DNA of 64,000 bases, from contig JASANE010012039.1 of assembly GCA_030248225.1 (NCBI GenBank), forward strand, positions 1 through 64,000, in the 5' to 3' direction. Numbering within the stretch: position 1 is the first letter of the stretch; every line of letters starts with the position of its first letter. The translations under genes were made by a program, and so were the position numbers. Source of the DNA: Trileptium ribeirensis (lineage: Eukaryota > Nematoda > Enoplea > Enoplida > Thoracostomopsidae). The notes under the pieces were generated by a model. That model had not been told where the DNA came from. It saw only the letters and a list, made by a program, of their open reading frames with translations, and did not search any database. Below, piece by piece: positions 22,754-32,488 of this stretch.

Positions 22754-23256
22754 ATGTTGCGAAACGAACTGTTTGCCTTGTTTGGCGTGAGGTATAGGTT
22801 AGCACGTGCGTTGTTATTTGTTCAGGTTTTGACGTTCGTTAAGGAACCGAGCAACGATTCCGGTGCGACCAGCGTTCGAGGCTCGGAAGCAAACAATAAC
22901 TCTTCCGTCTGCCGCAGCGGTATAACCTGTTCAAGCTTGTGAAAGTACGAATTAGTTTTAAAAAGGGAGGGATAATCAATGCTTAGACTCTCGCTCGATT
23001 AATCATTTCTGTCGTAAAGTGACACATTTGCTACAGTGTACGTTACGAAACGATTTGCTTACCGAGTTTTCCTTGCGGTATGCCTTAGCACGTGCGTACC
23101 TATTTGCTCGCTTTGCGACGTTCCTTAACGAACCAAGTGGCACAACTCTTAACGATTTGCTTACCGAGTTTTCCTTGCGGTATGCCTTAGTACGTGCGTA
23201 CATATTTGCTCGCTTTGCGACGTTCCTTAACGAACCAAGTGGTGCAACTCTTAAAT
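22754..23256. repeat. Two near-identical ~105 bp tandem units plus one diverged upstream copy
   Basis: The unit AACGATTTGCTTACCGAG, then TTGCGGTATGCCTTAG and GACGTTCCTTAACGAACCAA, occurs at about 23047-23152 and 23153-23256 with few differences. A diverged copy starts at 22754 (GAACTGTTTGCCTTGTTTGG). Both strands stay open through the pair, an effect of the duplication rather than coding. Confidence 0.75.
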
Positions 23257-23469
23257 AGGTATCTGGCTAGGCTATGAAGATGTTATACAAACCACACAGG
23301 CACAGTCCGTCGCTGTAACAAAATTTTGTTCATGATGGCGCAAAATATTCATTAGTTTAAGAAGAAAAAAAATTATGCAGAATGTTTAAATAATTTAGCA
23401 AACAAAACTAAACACAACGGGAATGAGCGACGAATTTAGATTTCCAATTGGTAAATAGAAGCCTTAACT

Positions 23470-23648
23470 TAGGGCGTGTTCACATCGCGTTACATCCAAT
23501 TTCATCCGATACCACCAAATTATACGTCTATCGTACATTTTGTGTCGGCACATGTGTTATTATAACCCCATCATATGACTCGGATCCGATAAAGTTGTGC
23601 ATGCGCTACCGAATCGGATTAGACCCGATGCAATGTAAACACCCTATA
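23470..23648. mobile_element. Possible small MITE
   Basis: Ends read TAGGGCGTGTTCACAT and, inverted, TAGGGTGTTTACAT, with further loose complementarity inwards (CATCCGATACC versus TCCGATTCGG). Length about 180 bp. No clear target duplication and only one copy seen, so this rests on the ends alone. TAGGG-type ends recall hAT-derived MITEs. Confidence 0.35.
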
Positions 23649-23664
23649 TATTAAGCAATGAAAT

Positions 23665-23844
23665 TGCCTGGCATTGAATTAGATTAGATTTCACAGGACC
23701 CAAGGTGAGCAAGCCGTTATTCCCTAACATTTTCAGGATTTCAGAGTTTATCAAATTTATACGCTCCGAACACCGAAAGGTAGAAAAGACCACGATAAAC
23801 GGTCGCTCTGCTTTGTCCCCGGCGAGGTATACTCTTTTAAACAC
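23665..23844 (-). pseudogene. Possible fragment of a LINE ORF1-like RNA-binding region
   Basis: A minus-strand frame (66 codons) reads RVYLAGDKAERPFIVVFSTF, then RCSERINLINSEILKMLG. The pattern (R)-x-L-G/A...RP-(I/F)-V-V-F-x-x-F-R-x-x-E-x-I resembles the RNA-binding segment of LINE-type accessory proteins. No reverse transcriptase lies nearby and the fragment has no clear ends. It could equally be a chance frame. Confidence 0.25.
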
Positions 23845-23848
23845 TCGC

Positions 23849-25236
23849 TACATACCTAATCAATCTACCGATGGATAAATGATTACATTCGAAGATTGTG
23901 TAATATTGATTGTGTTTTTAATAAAAATAGTAACAATCTTAAGCAAATATCAAATCATATCCTAGGCTTTTACGTGGGAGTTGTATAATAGTGCACCTAC
24001 AAACTTAAACGTTTGTTTCCTATGGCCAAAACCGTACAGTACAAACGGTGTCAGTCACGTCGACACTGTGGTTCTAAAATGAAGGTGCTCTAGACGCCAT
24101 GATGAAAATTTGCTTTAATTGCATAATAAATATTCGCTTATTCAACGCCATAATGCAATTTTGCACATTTGCAATTTTGCATCGAACGCCTAACTCAAAT
24201 TCGATTTGCGTTAGGATTTGCTTGCGTCTGTATTTTTATTTGTTTAGACAGCTTCACAAACACCATTAAGATATTGTTCACACGGTATATAAGACACCGC
24301 TTTCCAAAATCATAGTTTTGGAGATACGAACTGTTTTAACGAACAAGTTAATGTTACTAAGCTTTGAATCGGTTCTTTGTTGTCTTGGTTTTTTCCTATG
24401 AAAACGCCGTCTATATGGTCGATAACGTACCGTCAAGAAGTTATCCGAAGAGAACCTCAGCCACACGCTATACCAATACAATTCTATCCATATTCTGTCA
24501 TGCAACGCAGCCATGTTTAGCATGAGGTGTTGTTGTAGACAAGTAAACCCCGGACCATTCTGCGTTTCGAAAAGTTAAATTATTCGGTTCAAAACATCAT
24601 CACCGTCAGCTGACACCCGATGAGACATCAGCAAACATTAACGAGTTTGTAGCACACTTCGTTTGTTAACCAGATCTCATTAGTGAATGTTTGTTTATTG
24701 ACTATCGTCGATGTCACTAATTGGATTTCGACAACGCCGAATAGTACCATTTAGTCTAAATAGGCAAACCCTGCAGTTGCGGTAATTAAACATTATTTGG
24801 AACGGTGTTGAAGAACAAGGTGTTCTAGAGTGTGATGATATAGTGATGAGAGCGATAGTTTATGCCAGCCTTGTTTTTGTACTTGAAGAGTTGTCAAATT
24901 AGGCCGATCTATATATTACTGTAACAAATTGTGTCTCAAATGTTATATAAGATTATACTCAAGTTAGATAACTTAAGGATTGTTTACAGTTGATAACTCG
25001 TTTTTGAGCTTGAAAGCATTATATGGTCATTAAAAGGTTTTCTACGTTCGTGAAGACATTACTTTTAGAATGCTTGCTCTATCCGTTGGTACACAACCTT
25101 CGCATGAGTCACACTTAGTTTGGTGGTTTCTAATAGAATACTTTAATTTGCTGGATCTACAATTATAACAGTCGCTCGTCCACAAGTAAACCGATATATT
25201 GTTTATTTATACAAGGAAAATCTCTGAATAAACACG
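23849..25236. other. AT-rich interval, no gene recognised
   Basis: One minus-strand frame of 81 codons (24278-24523) is basic and unlike any family I know; no splice or domain support. Otherwise nothing. Confidence 0.4.
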
Positions 25237-25432
25237 TGTAAGTTTCCTAAGAAATCAAGTGGAAACTGGCAGAGTGGCAAGTAAAACATTAGTCGGTAAA
25301 CCAGGCGAAACAAACAAACTAGCAGGAAGATCTAAGAGCCGAGCAAAATAAACGATTTATTGATGATCAGATAACAGCAAGTAAGCAAGTGAAAATAACT
25401 GACAAAAGATGAAGACAATGTGAACGCTCCGT

Positions 25433-25440
25433 TTTATATA
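25433..25440 (-). promoter_or_regulatory. TATA box in element B 3' LTR
   Basis: TATATAAA on the element strand, 14 bp downstream of the nearer heat-shock-type array. The equivalent in the 5' LTR is CTATAAAAG (30441-30449). Confidence 0.6.
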
Positions 25441-25453
25441 GCGAAACTCAACA

Positions 25454-25466
25454 TTCTAGAATGTTC
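25454..25466 (-). promoter_or_regulatory. Heat-shock-element-like array 1 (3' LTR)
   Basis: Plus strand TTCTAGAATGTTC: three perfect alternating nGAAn/nTTCn pentamers, the trimer-binding consensus for heat-shock factor (HSF). A fourth pentamer (CAA for GAA) adjoins it on the TATA-proximal side. The matching site in the 5' LTR (30461-30473) has decayed to TTT..GAC..TTC. Confidence 0.65.
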
Positions 25467-25470
25467 TGTC

Positions 25471-25493
25471 TTCTTCAAGTTTCTAGAATCTTC
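25471..25493 (-). promoter_or_regulatory. Heat-shock-element-like array 2 (3' LTR)
   Basis: On a 5 bp grid the plus strand reads TTC, CAA, TTC, GAA, TTC (core TTCTAGAATCTTC at 25481-25493): four of five pentamers match the heat-shock-factor consensus. The same grid is kept intact in the 5' LTR at 30478-30500, the copy that would drive transcription. Confidence 0.7.
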
Positions 25494-25588
25494 TTGCCGT
25501 GGTCACGCTACCCTGTTAGTGGCCGCTGATTGGATGCACGTGATTTGCGACGATGGTGTAATCAACACGTGTGAACAAACACGTTACA

Positions 25589-25601
25589 GAACCCCTCCGT
25601 T
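25589..25601 (-). other. Polypurine tract of element B
   Basis: Element-strand AACGGAGGGG followed by TTC, abutting the 3' LTR, at the expected site for plus-strand DNA priming. Confidence 0.6.
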
Positions 25602-25866
25602 AAAAACGGAGCGTTGACCTTGAGCTATGCGTCGAGAGAAAAACGCACTATCATCTTTCCTGAGACCATACAGTTTGGAAATGTGTTGATTCGCAAGATC
25701 CAATGCATGACGGAGATCCTGACGCTTGTCTGGATTTTTCACTTGAGTGAGCGGCGATATGGTAGAATTCGGTACGTATGCCAATTCACCGCTTCCAAAA
25801 ACTTGACTGCGGAGGAGTTTGACGGTCTTTTGCGTTTAACAAGGTCGGTTCCATCAGGGGAAATGA

Positions 25867-26960
25867 CTAACGCAGGCCAGAGGGGCCATTTAGGAAACTT
25901 TGCCAGGACGACGTCGCCGATTGCAGGTTGTTGAATCGCTTTAGAACGAGAAGTGTTTGGAAAGGCGTCGTACCAGCTTCATCGTCGTGTACAAATGCTG
26001 GCTTAACTCGGTCGAGGGTAACTGTGTCTTCAGTATCATCCCTGATCTTCAGAACCATTGTTTTAGTGTCATGGTTTTTTACTTCAAAGTGGCCACTGAC
26101 ACGCGGCTGGAGTGTATCCTTGATTGAATCATACCTAACCACACGTGAGTACCGGTTAGCAGATCTTTCGGGACGTGCCAAGGAGATGAGTGGCGTCGTT
26201 CTGGGGCATTGAGACGGCTGATCGTTGACTGAAGATTTTGCATAAGCTTTGATGCATTAGTGTCGGCGGGGATTGAAGTCGGCATAAAGAAGCAGCGAGG
26301 TACGTCGACATCGGCACCGAACACCATCTGGCAGGGCGTGAAGCCTTTGTCGTTGAGGGCCGTCCGAATTCTCAATAGAACCAGAGGAAGGGATTGCATC
26401 CACGAACGGCTGGTGCAGTGGGCGCGAAGACCAGTTTTGAGGGTCCTGTTAAAACGTTCGACGGCACTGTTGCATGCTGGATGACAGGCGGTTGTGCGTC
26501 GACGTTCAATACCCAGCTGCTCCATTAGTGTTGACCAAAGCATAGACTCAAACTGTGCCCCGCGATCGGAGATAATGATGTGTGGAACTCCAAAACTACT
26601 GATCCAGCCTGATATAAGAGCTGTAGCGACTGACTCACTAGTGATATCCGACACTGGAATTGCTTCAGGCCAACGAGTGAACCGGTCGATCACCGTGACA
26701 AGATAACGATTGCCGCAGGAAGGTGGGAACTGTCCAACAATGTCGATGTGAATTGTGTTGAATCGACTTGGACTGGGAATCGAACCGACTGGAGTCTTTG
26801 TGTGAACTACGACCTTGTTCTTTTGACATTCAGGGCATTCGCGGCGCCATTGTTTGACATCGCGGTTCATGCCTGGTCAAATATAGCTGTTAGCGATCTG
26901 ATACAGAGTTGCTCGAGAACCAGCATGGCTGAGATTATGAACGGCATTTAAGATTTAGCG
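25867..26960 (-). pseudogene. Element B: integrase, broken
   Basis: Starts upstream with a zinc-finger remnant (AVHNLSHAG then CPECQKNK, the HHCC pattern) interrupted by TGA at 26877-26879 where a Trp is expected. The core frame 26870-26079 shows the D,D-35-E catalytic set: Asp in IHIDIVGQFP, Asp in IIISDRGAQFES, Glu in CNSAVERFNR. The C-terminal part (frame 26181-25867) carries VTLDRVKPAFV, the usual end of the gypsy integrase C-terminal domain, reached after a frame change near 26130. Role: joining retrotransposon DNA to the host genome. Inactive as read. Confidence 0.88.
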
Positions 26961-27043
26961 TCGCGAATTTAACAGAACATAGGGGCGCAGCTGCGGCTTT
27001 GAGGCATCGCAGTGAATAATTTTGCCGTTGATCGAAATTTGCT

Positions 27044-28061
27044 TTACGGGCAAATCTGTAGAGTCCACAAATCGCATGATGTCACTGTCAGACGCTTGAA
27101 CGATAGCCAACTCGTCATCGAACGCAGCGGTGCTACTACATTGTCCGCACCGGCGACATGCTCGATGTCGCTCCCAAATTCAATAAAAGATACCCATCGG
27201 GATTGTTGAGCGGACGGATTAGTGATTGATAGGGCATTTACAAGGGGCTTGTGATCTGTGCGTATGGTGAATTTTGAACCATGAAGCCAGGAAAAGTGCT
27301 GGAGGGCTTTGTAGATTGCCATAAGCTCACGATCGAAAGCCGATTTGCGCGGTTCCAGGGATTGAGCTTCTCTGAGTAGAACACGAGTGGCTCTGCGACA
27401 TCATTGACAACGTGGTTAAAGACAGCTCCGACGGCGGCACTGGTTGCGTAGGTAACCAGTTGAAGATGACCAGCCGGATTGGGGAATGATAATTTGACAG
27501 CTGAAGCAACTGCTGACTTAAGGGAATCGAATGCCTGAATGTTGACATCGGACCATAGTAGATTGAAGTTCCCCTTCCAGCCGTGCTCTGTAGCATATCA
27601 GTGAGGGAAACAGCAATTTCGGAAAAACTAGGGATGAAGCGATGGTAAAAGCCAGCCATACCAAGAAACCGACGGAGGGATTTAGTCGTACTGGGGCGTG
27701 GAAAATTGATTATATTCTGGACTTTGGACGGGATTGGGCGAACTCCACTTGCATCAACTTCAACGCCGACGAAATTGACTCTGGGGCTAAATAGAACACA
27801 TTTGTCGGGGCGTAGTCGCAAACCATGATTGTTAACACGAGTAAGGATTGTGTGTAAATGGTTGAGGTGATCGTCGGCAGTTCGGCTAGCGACTAGGATA
27901 TCGTCCAGATAGACCTTGACGAAAGGCAAATCGCCCAAACCCGAGTCCGTGAGACGCTGGAAGGTTTGAGATGCATTCCGGAAGCCGAAGAACATTCGTC
28001 GAAAAAGGAAGAGGCCGAACGGTGTCGTGACGGCTGTCTTAGGACGATCCTGTACTGCCAC
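27044..28061 (-). pseudogene. Element B: reverse transcriptase (palm/thumb) and RNase H, broken
   Basis: The frame 28061-27327 begins MAVQDRPKTAVTTPFGLFLF and includes the catalytic VKVYLDDILVAS (YLDD), then NFVGVEVDASG and RRFLGMAGFYHRFIPSFSE, typical of Ty3/gypsy RT and tether. After a frame change near 27500 RNase H continues. The frame 27322-27044 has IYKALQHFSWLHGSKFTI and TDHKPLVNALS, the family's catalytic Asp segment. Breaks lie near 28080, 27500 and 27330. Confidence 0.88.
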
Positions 28062-29071
28062 AGGAGTCTGTGTGTGAGCACAGACGAGGTCCAGCTTCGA
28101 AAATACCGATGCTCCGTGAAGCTCACCGACAGGTCTGTAAGATTGGGCATCGGATACCGATCGGGGATTGTTTGACTGTTGAGCTTTCGATAATCACCAG
28201 TCGGACGATAGAGCGTCTTAGGGTCTGCCTTTGGAACCATGTGTAACGGAGAAGCATAGGGAGACTCGCCGCGATATACAATCCCTTGCCTTTCCCATTC
28301 GGCGAAAATACGTTTTGCTATAGCGAGTTTCTGACCATGAAGACGTCGTGGACGAGCACAGCATTGAGGTCCTGTTGTAATGATGTGATGCTCAACCCCG
28401 TGAAGAACAGGACCAAAGGCGTCGATTGGGTCGAAAATCTTCGGAAACTCGCGAAGGACTTGTTTGACCCGGGTTGATTCAGCTACCATAACAAATCGAA
28501 CACCCGTTGGCATCGATTCGGACTTTCCTGTTGTCGTGCAGCAGGTTGCTGACGACTTAGCATTAAACGTAGGAATGCGGCGGTTATTGAAGCAATCGGC
28601 GGCGAAACCGTGATGGCAGAGAAAGTCTCGCACAAGAATTGAATGGGCAACGTCGGCGACGTAGAACGTCCAACGAAACTGCTGGGGAAAACCTGTGAGT
28701 AGAAAATCAAGATCACATGTACCTTTGATCTCGACAGGTGTGCCGTTGACAGCAGTGGCATCAATGGTATGATTGCGGAAAGTAGTCGTTTTGGGTGCAT
28801 AAGTTGGATGTAGGAATGAGAGCGAACTGCCGCTGTCAGCAATGAAACGTCCAACCGAGGTTGCACCGATGAACACCGCGTTGACTGCCCCACCGCTTGC
28901 TGTAACAGCGGTGGGGGCTACTCGTTTCCCGGACCAGCACTGGAGCTCGAAGTTGCTTTGAAGGAACAAAACTGAGCACCGTGGCACCTCTGCGCGTTGG
29001 AACCAAATCTTTTGTGATACCAAGAGATGCCCGTTGTCAATTGACGCGATTGGGACCGTGACCGGTGCCAT
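27893..29071 (-). pseudogene. Element B: protease and N-terminal reverse transcriptase
   Basis: A 392-codon frame. Near residue 80 is GRFIADSGSSLSFL, a DSG-type protease active site. An FDPIDAFGPVLHGVEHHI linker leads to RT with GIVYRGESPYASPLHMVPKA then PTGDYRKLNSQTIPDRYPMP. The frame leaves register after about NLTDLSV (near 28110), and the proper continuation (..FSKLDL..) is one base out. It overlaps the end of Gag by about 150 bp in another frame, consistent with frameshifted Gag-Pol expression in the ancestor. Confidence 0.88.
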
Positions 29072-29830
29072 TGATCACTGCGATTGCCAACCCGATAGTT
29101 GTCGCCTGACTCATCTGATGACTGTCGGTTGCTTGACCCACTGCGATAGGACAACCTGCGAACGGCGTCGGCGAGGTTGCTTATTTGTTGCTGAATTGAG
29201 TCCAGCCACGGATTTGCCGGCACCGGAGCAGCATTGCGATATGGGACTCGATTGATTTGATTAACCAACGCTGGATCAGCCATATCCAACTTTGTGTCGC
29301 CAATTCGGGCAAGTTGCTCGAGGGAGACATTGTCCATTGAAACCAGCGTCATACGAATTTGCTCGGGGACAAGTTCGAGGAACCACAGGCGAACAAGATC
29401 TTGATTGTTTGGGGCCAACTCGAGGAGCTCACGAAGGGCGCTTGATGGCTTGCGACCCTTGAGATCCTTTTCGGCCAAAAGCTTTCTAAGTCGCCGATTG
29501 TCGCTATCGGCATAGTAATTGATCAACGTACGCTTAAGGTCATCGTGGATTCGTGGATCATTGCATTGTCGACGACTTGGAGGACATTGCGCTTCTTGAG
29601 GTCGTCATCCACCGGACCGAGGATTTGTTTGATCTGATTGACTTTTTGAGTCTTTGGGTTGAACTGGAGCAGTTGGTGAAATTGACCCGTGGTTGAGCTC
29701 GATCGGTAACGTTCGAACTGACCGACTTGACTTGACCCCGCTGCGGCCTGGAACTGGGCAATCGCAAGTTGACTGTGCGCCAGCTGAAGAATGTCAAGAC
29801 CGAAATTGGTGTGCGGTGTGATCATCTCGT
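28918..29830 (-). pseudogene. Element B: Gag capsid/nucleocapsid region
   Basis: The frame 29526-28918 reads INYYADSDNRRLRKLLAEKD, then ELLELAPNNQDLVRLWFLEL, and ends near WYHKRFGSNAQRC..FCSF, a degenerate form of the W-Y-H-x-x-F-G-x-x-A-x-x-C-x-x-P-C motif at the end of many gypsy Gag proteins. The frame 29825-29523 holds the preceding capsid part (HSQLAIAQFQAAAG). The two are out of register at about 29540. Role: particle assembly. Confidence 0.8.
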
Positions 29831-30243
29831 CTCAGGTTGGTGGACGAACGAAACGATCGTCACTAGCCTTGAGGAGCTGTAACATTTCGGTGAGCGTGTC
29901 TTTTGATTGTTGGGCAAGATTGACAGGCCCGGGATTCGGTCGATACAACCAATGAGCAGTAGAACCCGTAAGCAGGCGACTTGTCGACGACCAACACCTT
30001 GACCGAAATAAAGAGACTCGGGGAGCCTGCGGTTGTCGTAGACGATCGTTGCCACTTCCCTTTGAATCGGCCAATCGACAGAACCGAAAACCCCGCAATC
30101 GCCCAAGGCACATCGACACGGAACCGAGTTGCAGTTCGTAGATTCACGGCGACTTGAGACATGATAAGCGCCAGAACGAGCGCAACGAAGAAAGGAAGGA
30201 CCCGAAAAAGCGAAGGCCGGCGCGCTCGAGTCGGGTTCACCAT
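29831..30243 (-). pseudogene. Element B: Gag N-terminal region, frames ambiguous
   Basis: An ATG at 30243 lies one base outside the LTR, and the primer-binding site is read as its first codons (MVNPTRARRP). Three frames are partly open; one carries QQSKDTLTEMLQLLKASDDR, a plausible Gag lead-in. I cannot tell which frame was used. Confidence 0.45.
30226..30242 (-). other. Primer-binding site of element B
   Basis: Element-strand TGGTGAACCCGACTCGA starts one base after the 5' LTR. TGG pairs with a tRNA CCA end, and the remainder could pair with a tRNA acceptor and T-arm. The tRNA isotype cannot be named without the genome's tRNA set. Confidence 0.75.
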
Positions 30244-30598
30244 TGTAAGTTTCCTAAGAAATCAAGTGGAAACTGACAGAGTGGCAAGTAAAACATTAGT
30301 CGGCAAACCAGGTGAAACAAACAAGTTAGCAGGAAGATCTAAGAGCCGAGCAAAATAAACGATTTATTGATGATCAGATAACAGCAAGTAAGCAAGTGAA
30401 AATAACTGACAAAAGATGAAGACAGTGTGAACGCTCAGTCTTTTATAGCGAAACTCAACATTTTAGACTGTTCTGTCTTCTTCAAGCTTCTAGAATCTTC
30501 TTGCCGTTGTCCCGCTACCCTGTTGGTGGCCGCTGATTGGATGCACGTGATTTGAGACAATGGTATAATCAACACGTGTTGTGAACAAACACGTTACA
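30244..30598 (-). repeat. Element B 5' LTR
   Basis: 355 bp, about 95% like the other LTR by eye. It keeps CCAAT, the second heat-shock-type array (30478-30500), CTATAAAAG (30441-30449) and AATAAA. As the upstream LTR on the minus strand it is the one positioned to promote transcription of the element. Confidence 0.93.
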
Positions 30599-31990
30599 CA
30601 CGTACCAAATACAATTTACCAGTTATATGATATACATAAAAATAGTAGAATTGATAAGACTGAAGACCGGATACTGATTACACTTTAACTAACATAGCAT
30701 ACTTTAATTTAACAATTAATATTACTACTTTGATGAATTACACGCACAAAACTGTGACAAAGTAAACTCGGGTAAGGAATTTTACACTACGCAAGTTTTT
30801 TTTGTTTTCCAAGACGATTCTAAGAAAGCATTATTGAAATTCCTGGAAAACGTGTCTGGACATATTGCGCAAAAGAAATATGCATTAATGGGCATAAAGT
30901 TGAAACGTATAAAATGTAAAATGTGTAAAGTGATGAATCCGAAAATCGTACACTCAAATGGTTTCAAAGGCAGACCGACAATATAAACATTCACAATTTA
31001 AACTGACATTTTTTAGAAATCCTTTCCCAACCAAATCAAACATGGCTATGATTGATTGAATTGAGCTTCATCGTGCAGACTTGTAGTGGATTATTTTCGA
31101 ATATTCAAAACAGGATTAGACGATGTCATTTCTGAATTGTTTACAATAAAACCTAATTTTAGCCACGTCTATTTGATTTCGCACGAGAGTTTTAGGCTTG
31201 TCAGCGCTTACACTGTAATCAAATTAATACGTTTTTCTTGTGTTATTCAAATAAGCTACCAAACGCTGCCATAGTGCTTTCGCGATAGCTTTTGTACTTT
31301 CTGTGAGCGGTGAGATAAAATCATTGCCGACGTTGGTATGCTCTTGTTTAGATGAAGTCAACGGACATTTATGTACATAAACCAGTCCAAACCCGATGTC
31401 TTTACCGAAATTCTAACTTAGATGACGTAATAACTCCAACGCAGGTGTTGAAAATGTATTGAGCCATGTTTTCTTGATTTACAGCGAATACCAATAGCAT
31501 AATTGTGTCGAAATTTGTACTTTATATTAGGTATAAAGTTAAACTAGATTTTATGCTCCCACTGTTGGGTTGGCAGACGCTGTATCTGCAGCAAAAATAT
31601 GACCTCTTCAATTTAAAGTAATTTAGGGTCGGTAGTTAAGTAACTCTGCAATAAATAAAGCAATTTTCAAGAAACATTAGCTCTAGTCACAAGTGATTTC
31701 TCATGCTGCATTTTAATCAGAAGGTCGTTTTGGTTACAAAATATCGTGGTGTCTAGTCACGGTCATTGAAATATCTATTTGAACAGTTTTTGCAAGCAGC
31801 TGCCTCTTTTCAGTTTAACACTTCATACTAACTCAGCAGCACCTACGCATTAGTTGGTGTAATCTACGGTTTGCAGTCCAATGCTTCTTAAGTATCACCT
31901 TCACCGGGAATATATATCTCACTTTAACATCACGGTAAAAAATTTACAGGACAGTTACAGTTCGGCGGAAAATTTCCACTTTTAATGAGC
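30599..31990. other. AT-rich interval, nothing supported
   Basis: Short frames on both strands (for example 30782-30994 and 31086-31274) lack start context, domains or splice partners. Confidence 0.4.
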
Positions 31991-32488
31991 CGTTCACGTT
32001 ATAATGTGCCCAACTTTTGGAACATATGTACACCACACAGTGTTAGGCACACTGTCGACAACAGAGTATCTTAGACACCCCATGTGTTTTTATAAATTTT
32101 TTCAACGGTAACTAGCTAGGGGTATTGCCGATTATCTACAGTGTCCAGCACACCGTGTCTTGTTGCAGTCTGATTCACAGTTTGCGGTATTATTTCATCA
32201 ACCTTCATATTACCTAGATACAAATGTCGAGAATTTAAAATAACTATACAGTACAGTTGACTAATAAACCGCATTAGCTACAGACCGTGTCCGTTACAGT
32301 TAATTCGCGCCAAATTGGTAGCTAAGGGTGTGTCCGACACTGTGAAAAAAACTGTAGTAGCTAGGGGTGTGTCGTACACCTTCGGCAATAGATTTACAGT
32401 ATGGGTGTCACCCCGACTGTCTATACGGTAGGGTCGCGACTATAGCGGGACAAAAGTTCCAAACAGCGGGGACATTATAACGTGAACG
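31991..32488. mobile_element. MITE family 2, copy 1 (~498 bp)
   Basis: Terminal inverted repeats CGTTCACGTTATAATGT and ACATTATAACGTGAACG. The interior is rich in GTGTC/GACAC words (AGACACCCCATG, GGGTGTGTCCGACACTG, GGGGTGTGTCGTACACC, GGGTGTCACCCC), arranged subterminally in both orientations. A second, diverged copy lies at 51435-51933 with the same words in the same order. No coding capacity; target duplication not resolved. Confidence 0.85.

Larger units (their letters stand above)
25237..25588 (-). repeat. Element B 3' LTR
   Basis: In element orientation it starts TGTAACGTGTTTGTTC and ends GGAAACTTACA, so the ends form a TGTAA/TTACA inverted pair. Contents in order: CACGTG words, a CCAAT box (ATCCAATCAG), two heat-shock-element-like arrays, the TATA sequence TATATAAAAC, then an AATAAA poly(A) signal (in ATCAATAAATCG near 25350). 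352 bp. Confidence 0.93.
25237..30598 (-). mobile_element. Full-length but frameshifted Ty3/gypsy LTR retrotransposon (element B)
   Basis: Two LTRs flank 4.66 kb of internal sequence on the minus strand in the order Gag, protease, reverse transcriptase, RNase H, integrase. The element is bounded by CACG on both sides (25233-25236 and 30599-30602), a 4 bp target duplication. By eye the LTRs differ at about 18 positions plus a 3 bp indel over about 352 bp, roughly 95% identity, so insertion is fairly recent. Even so, at least five frame changes and one in-frame stop break the polyprotein. The excess of indels over LTR divergence suggests that some are assembly errors. No third ORF (env) is present between integrase and the 3' LTR. 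Confidence 0.93.

Noticed and set aside
30161..30358. Plus frame spanning the 5' LTR edge of element B
   Set aside because: Antisense to Gag start, primer-binding site and LTR; no independent support.
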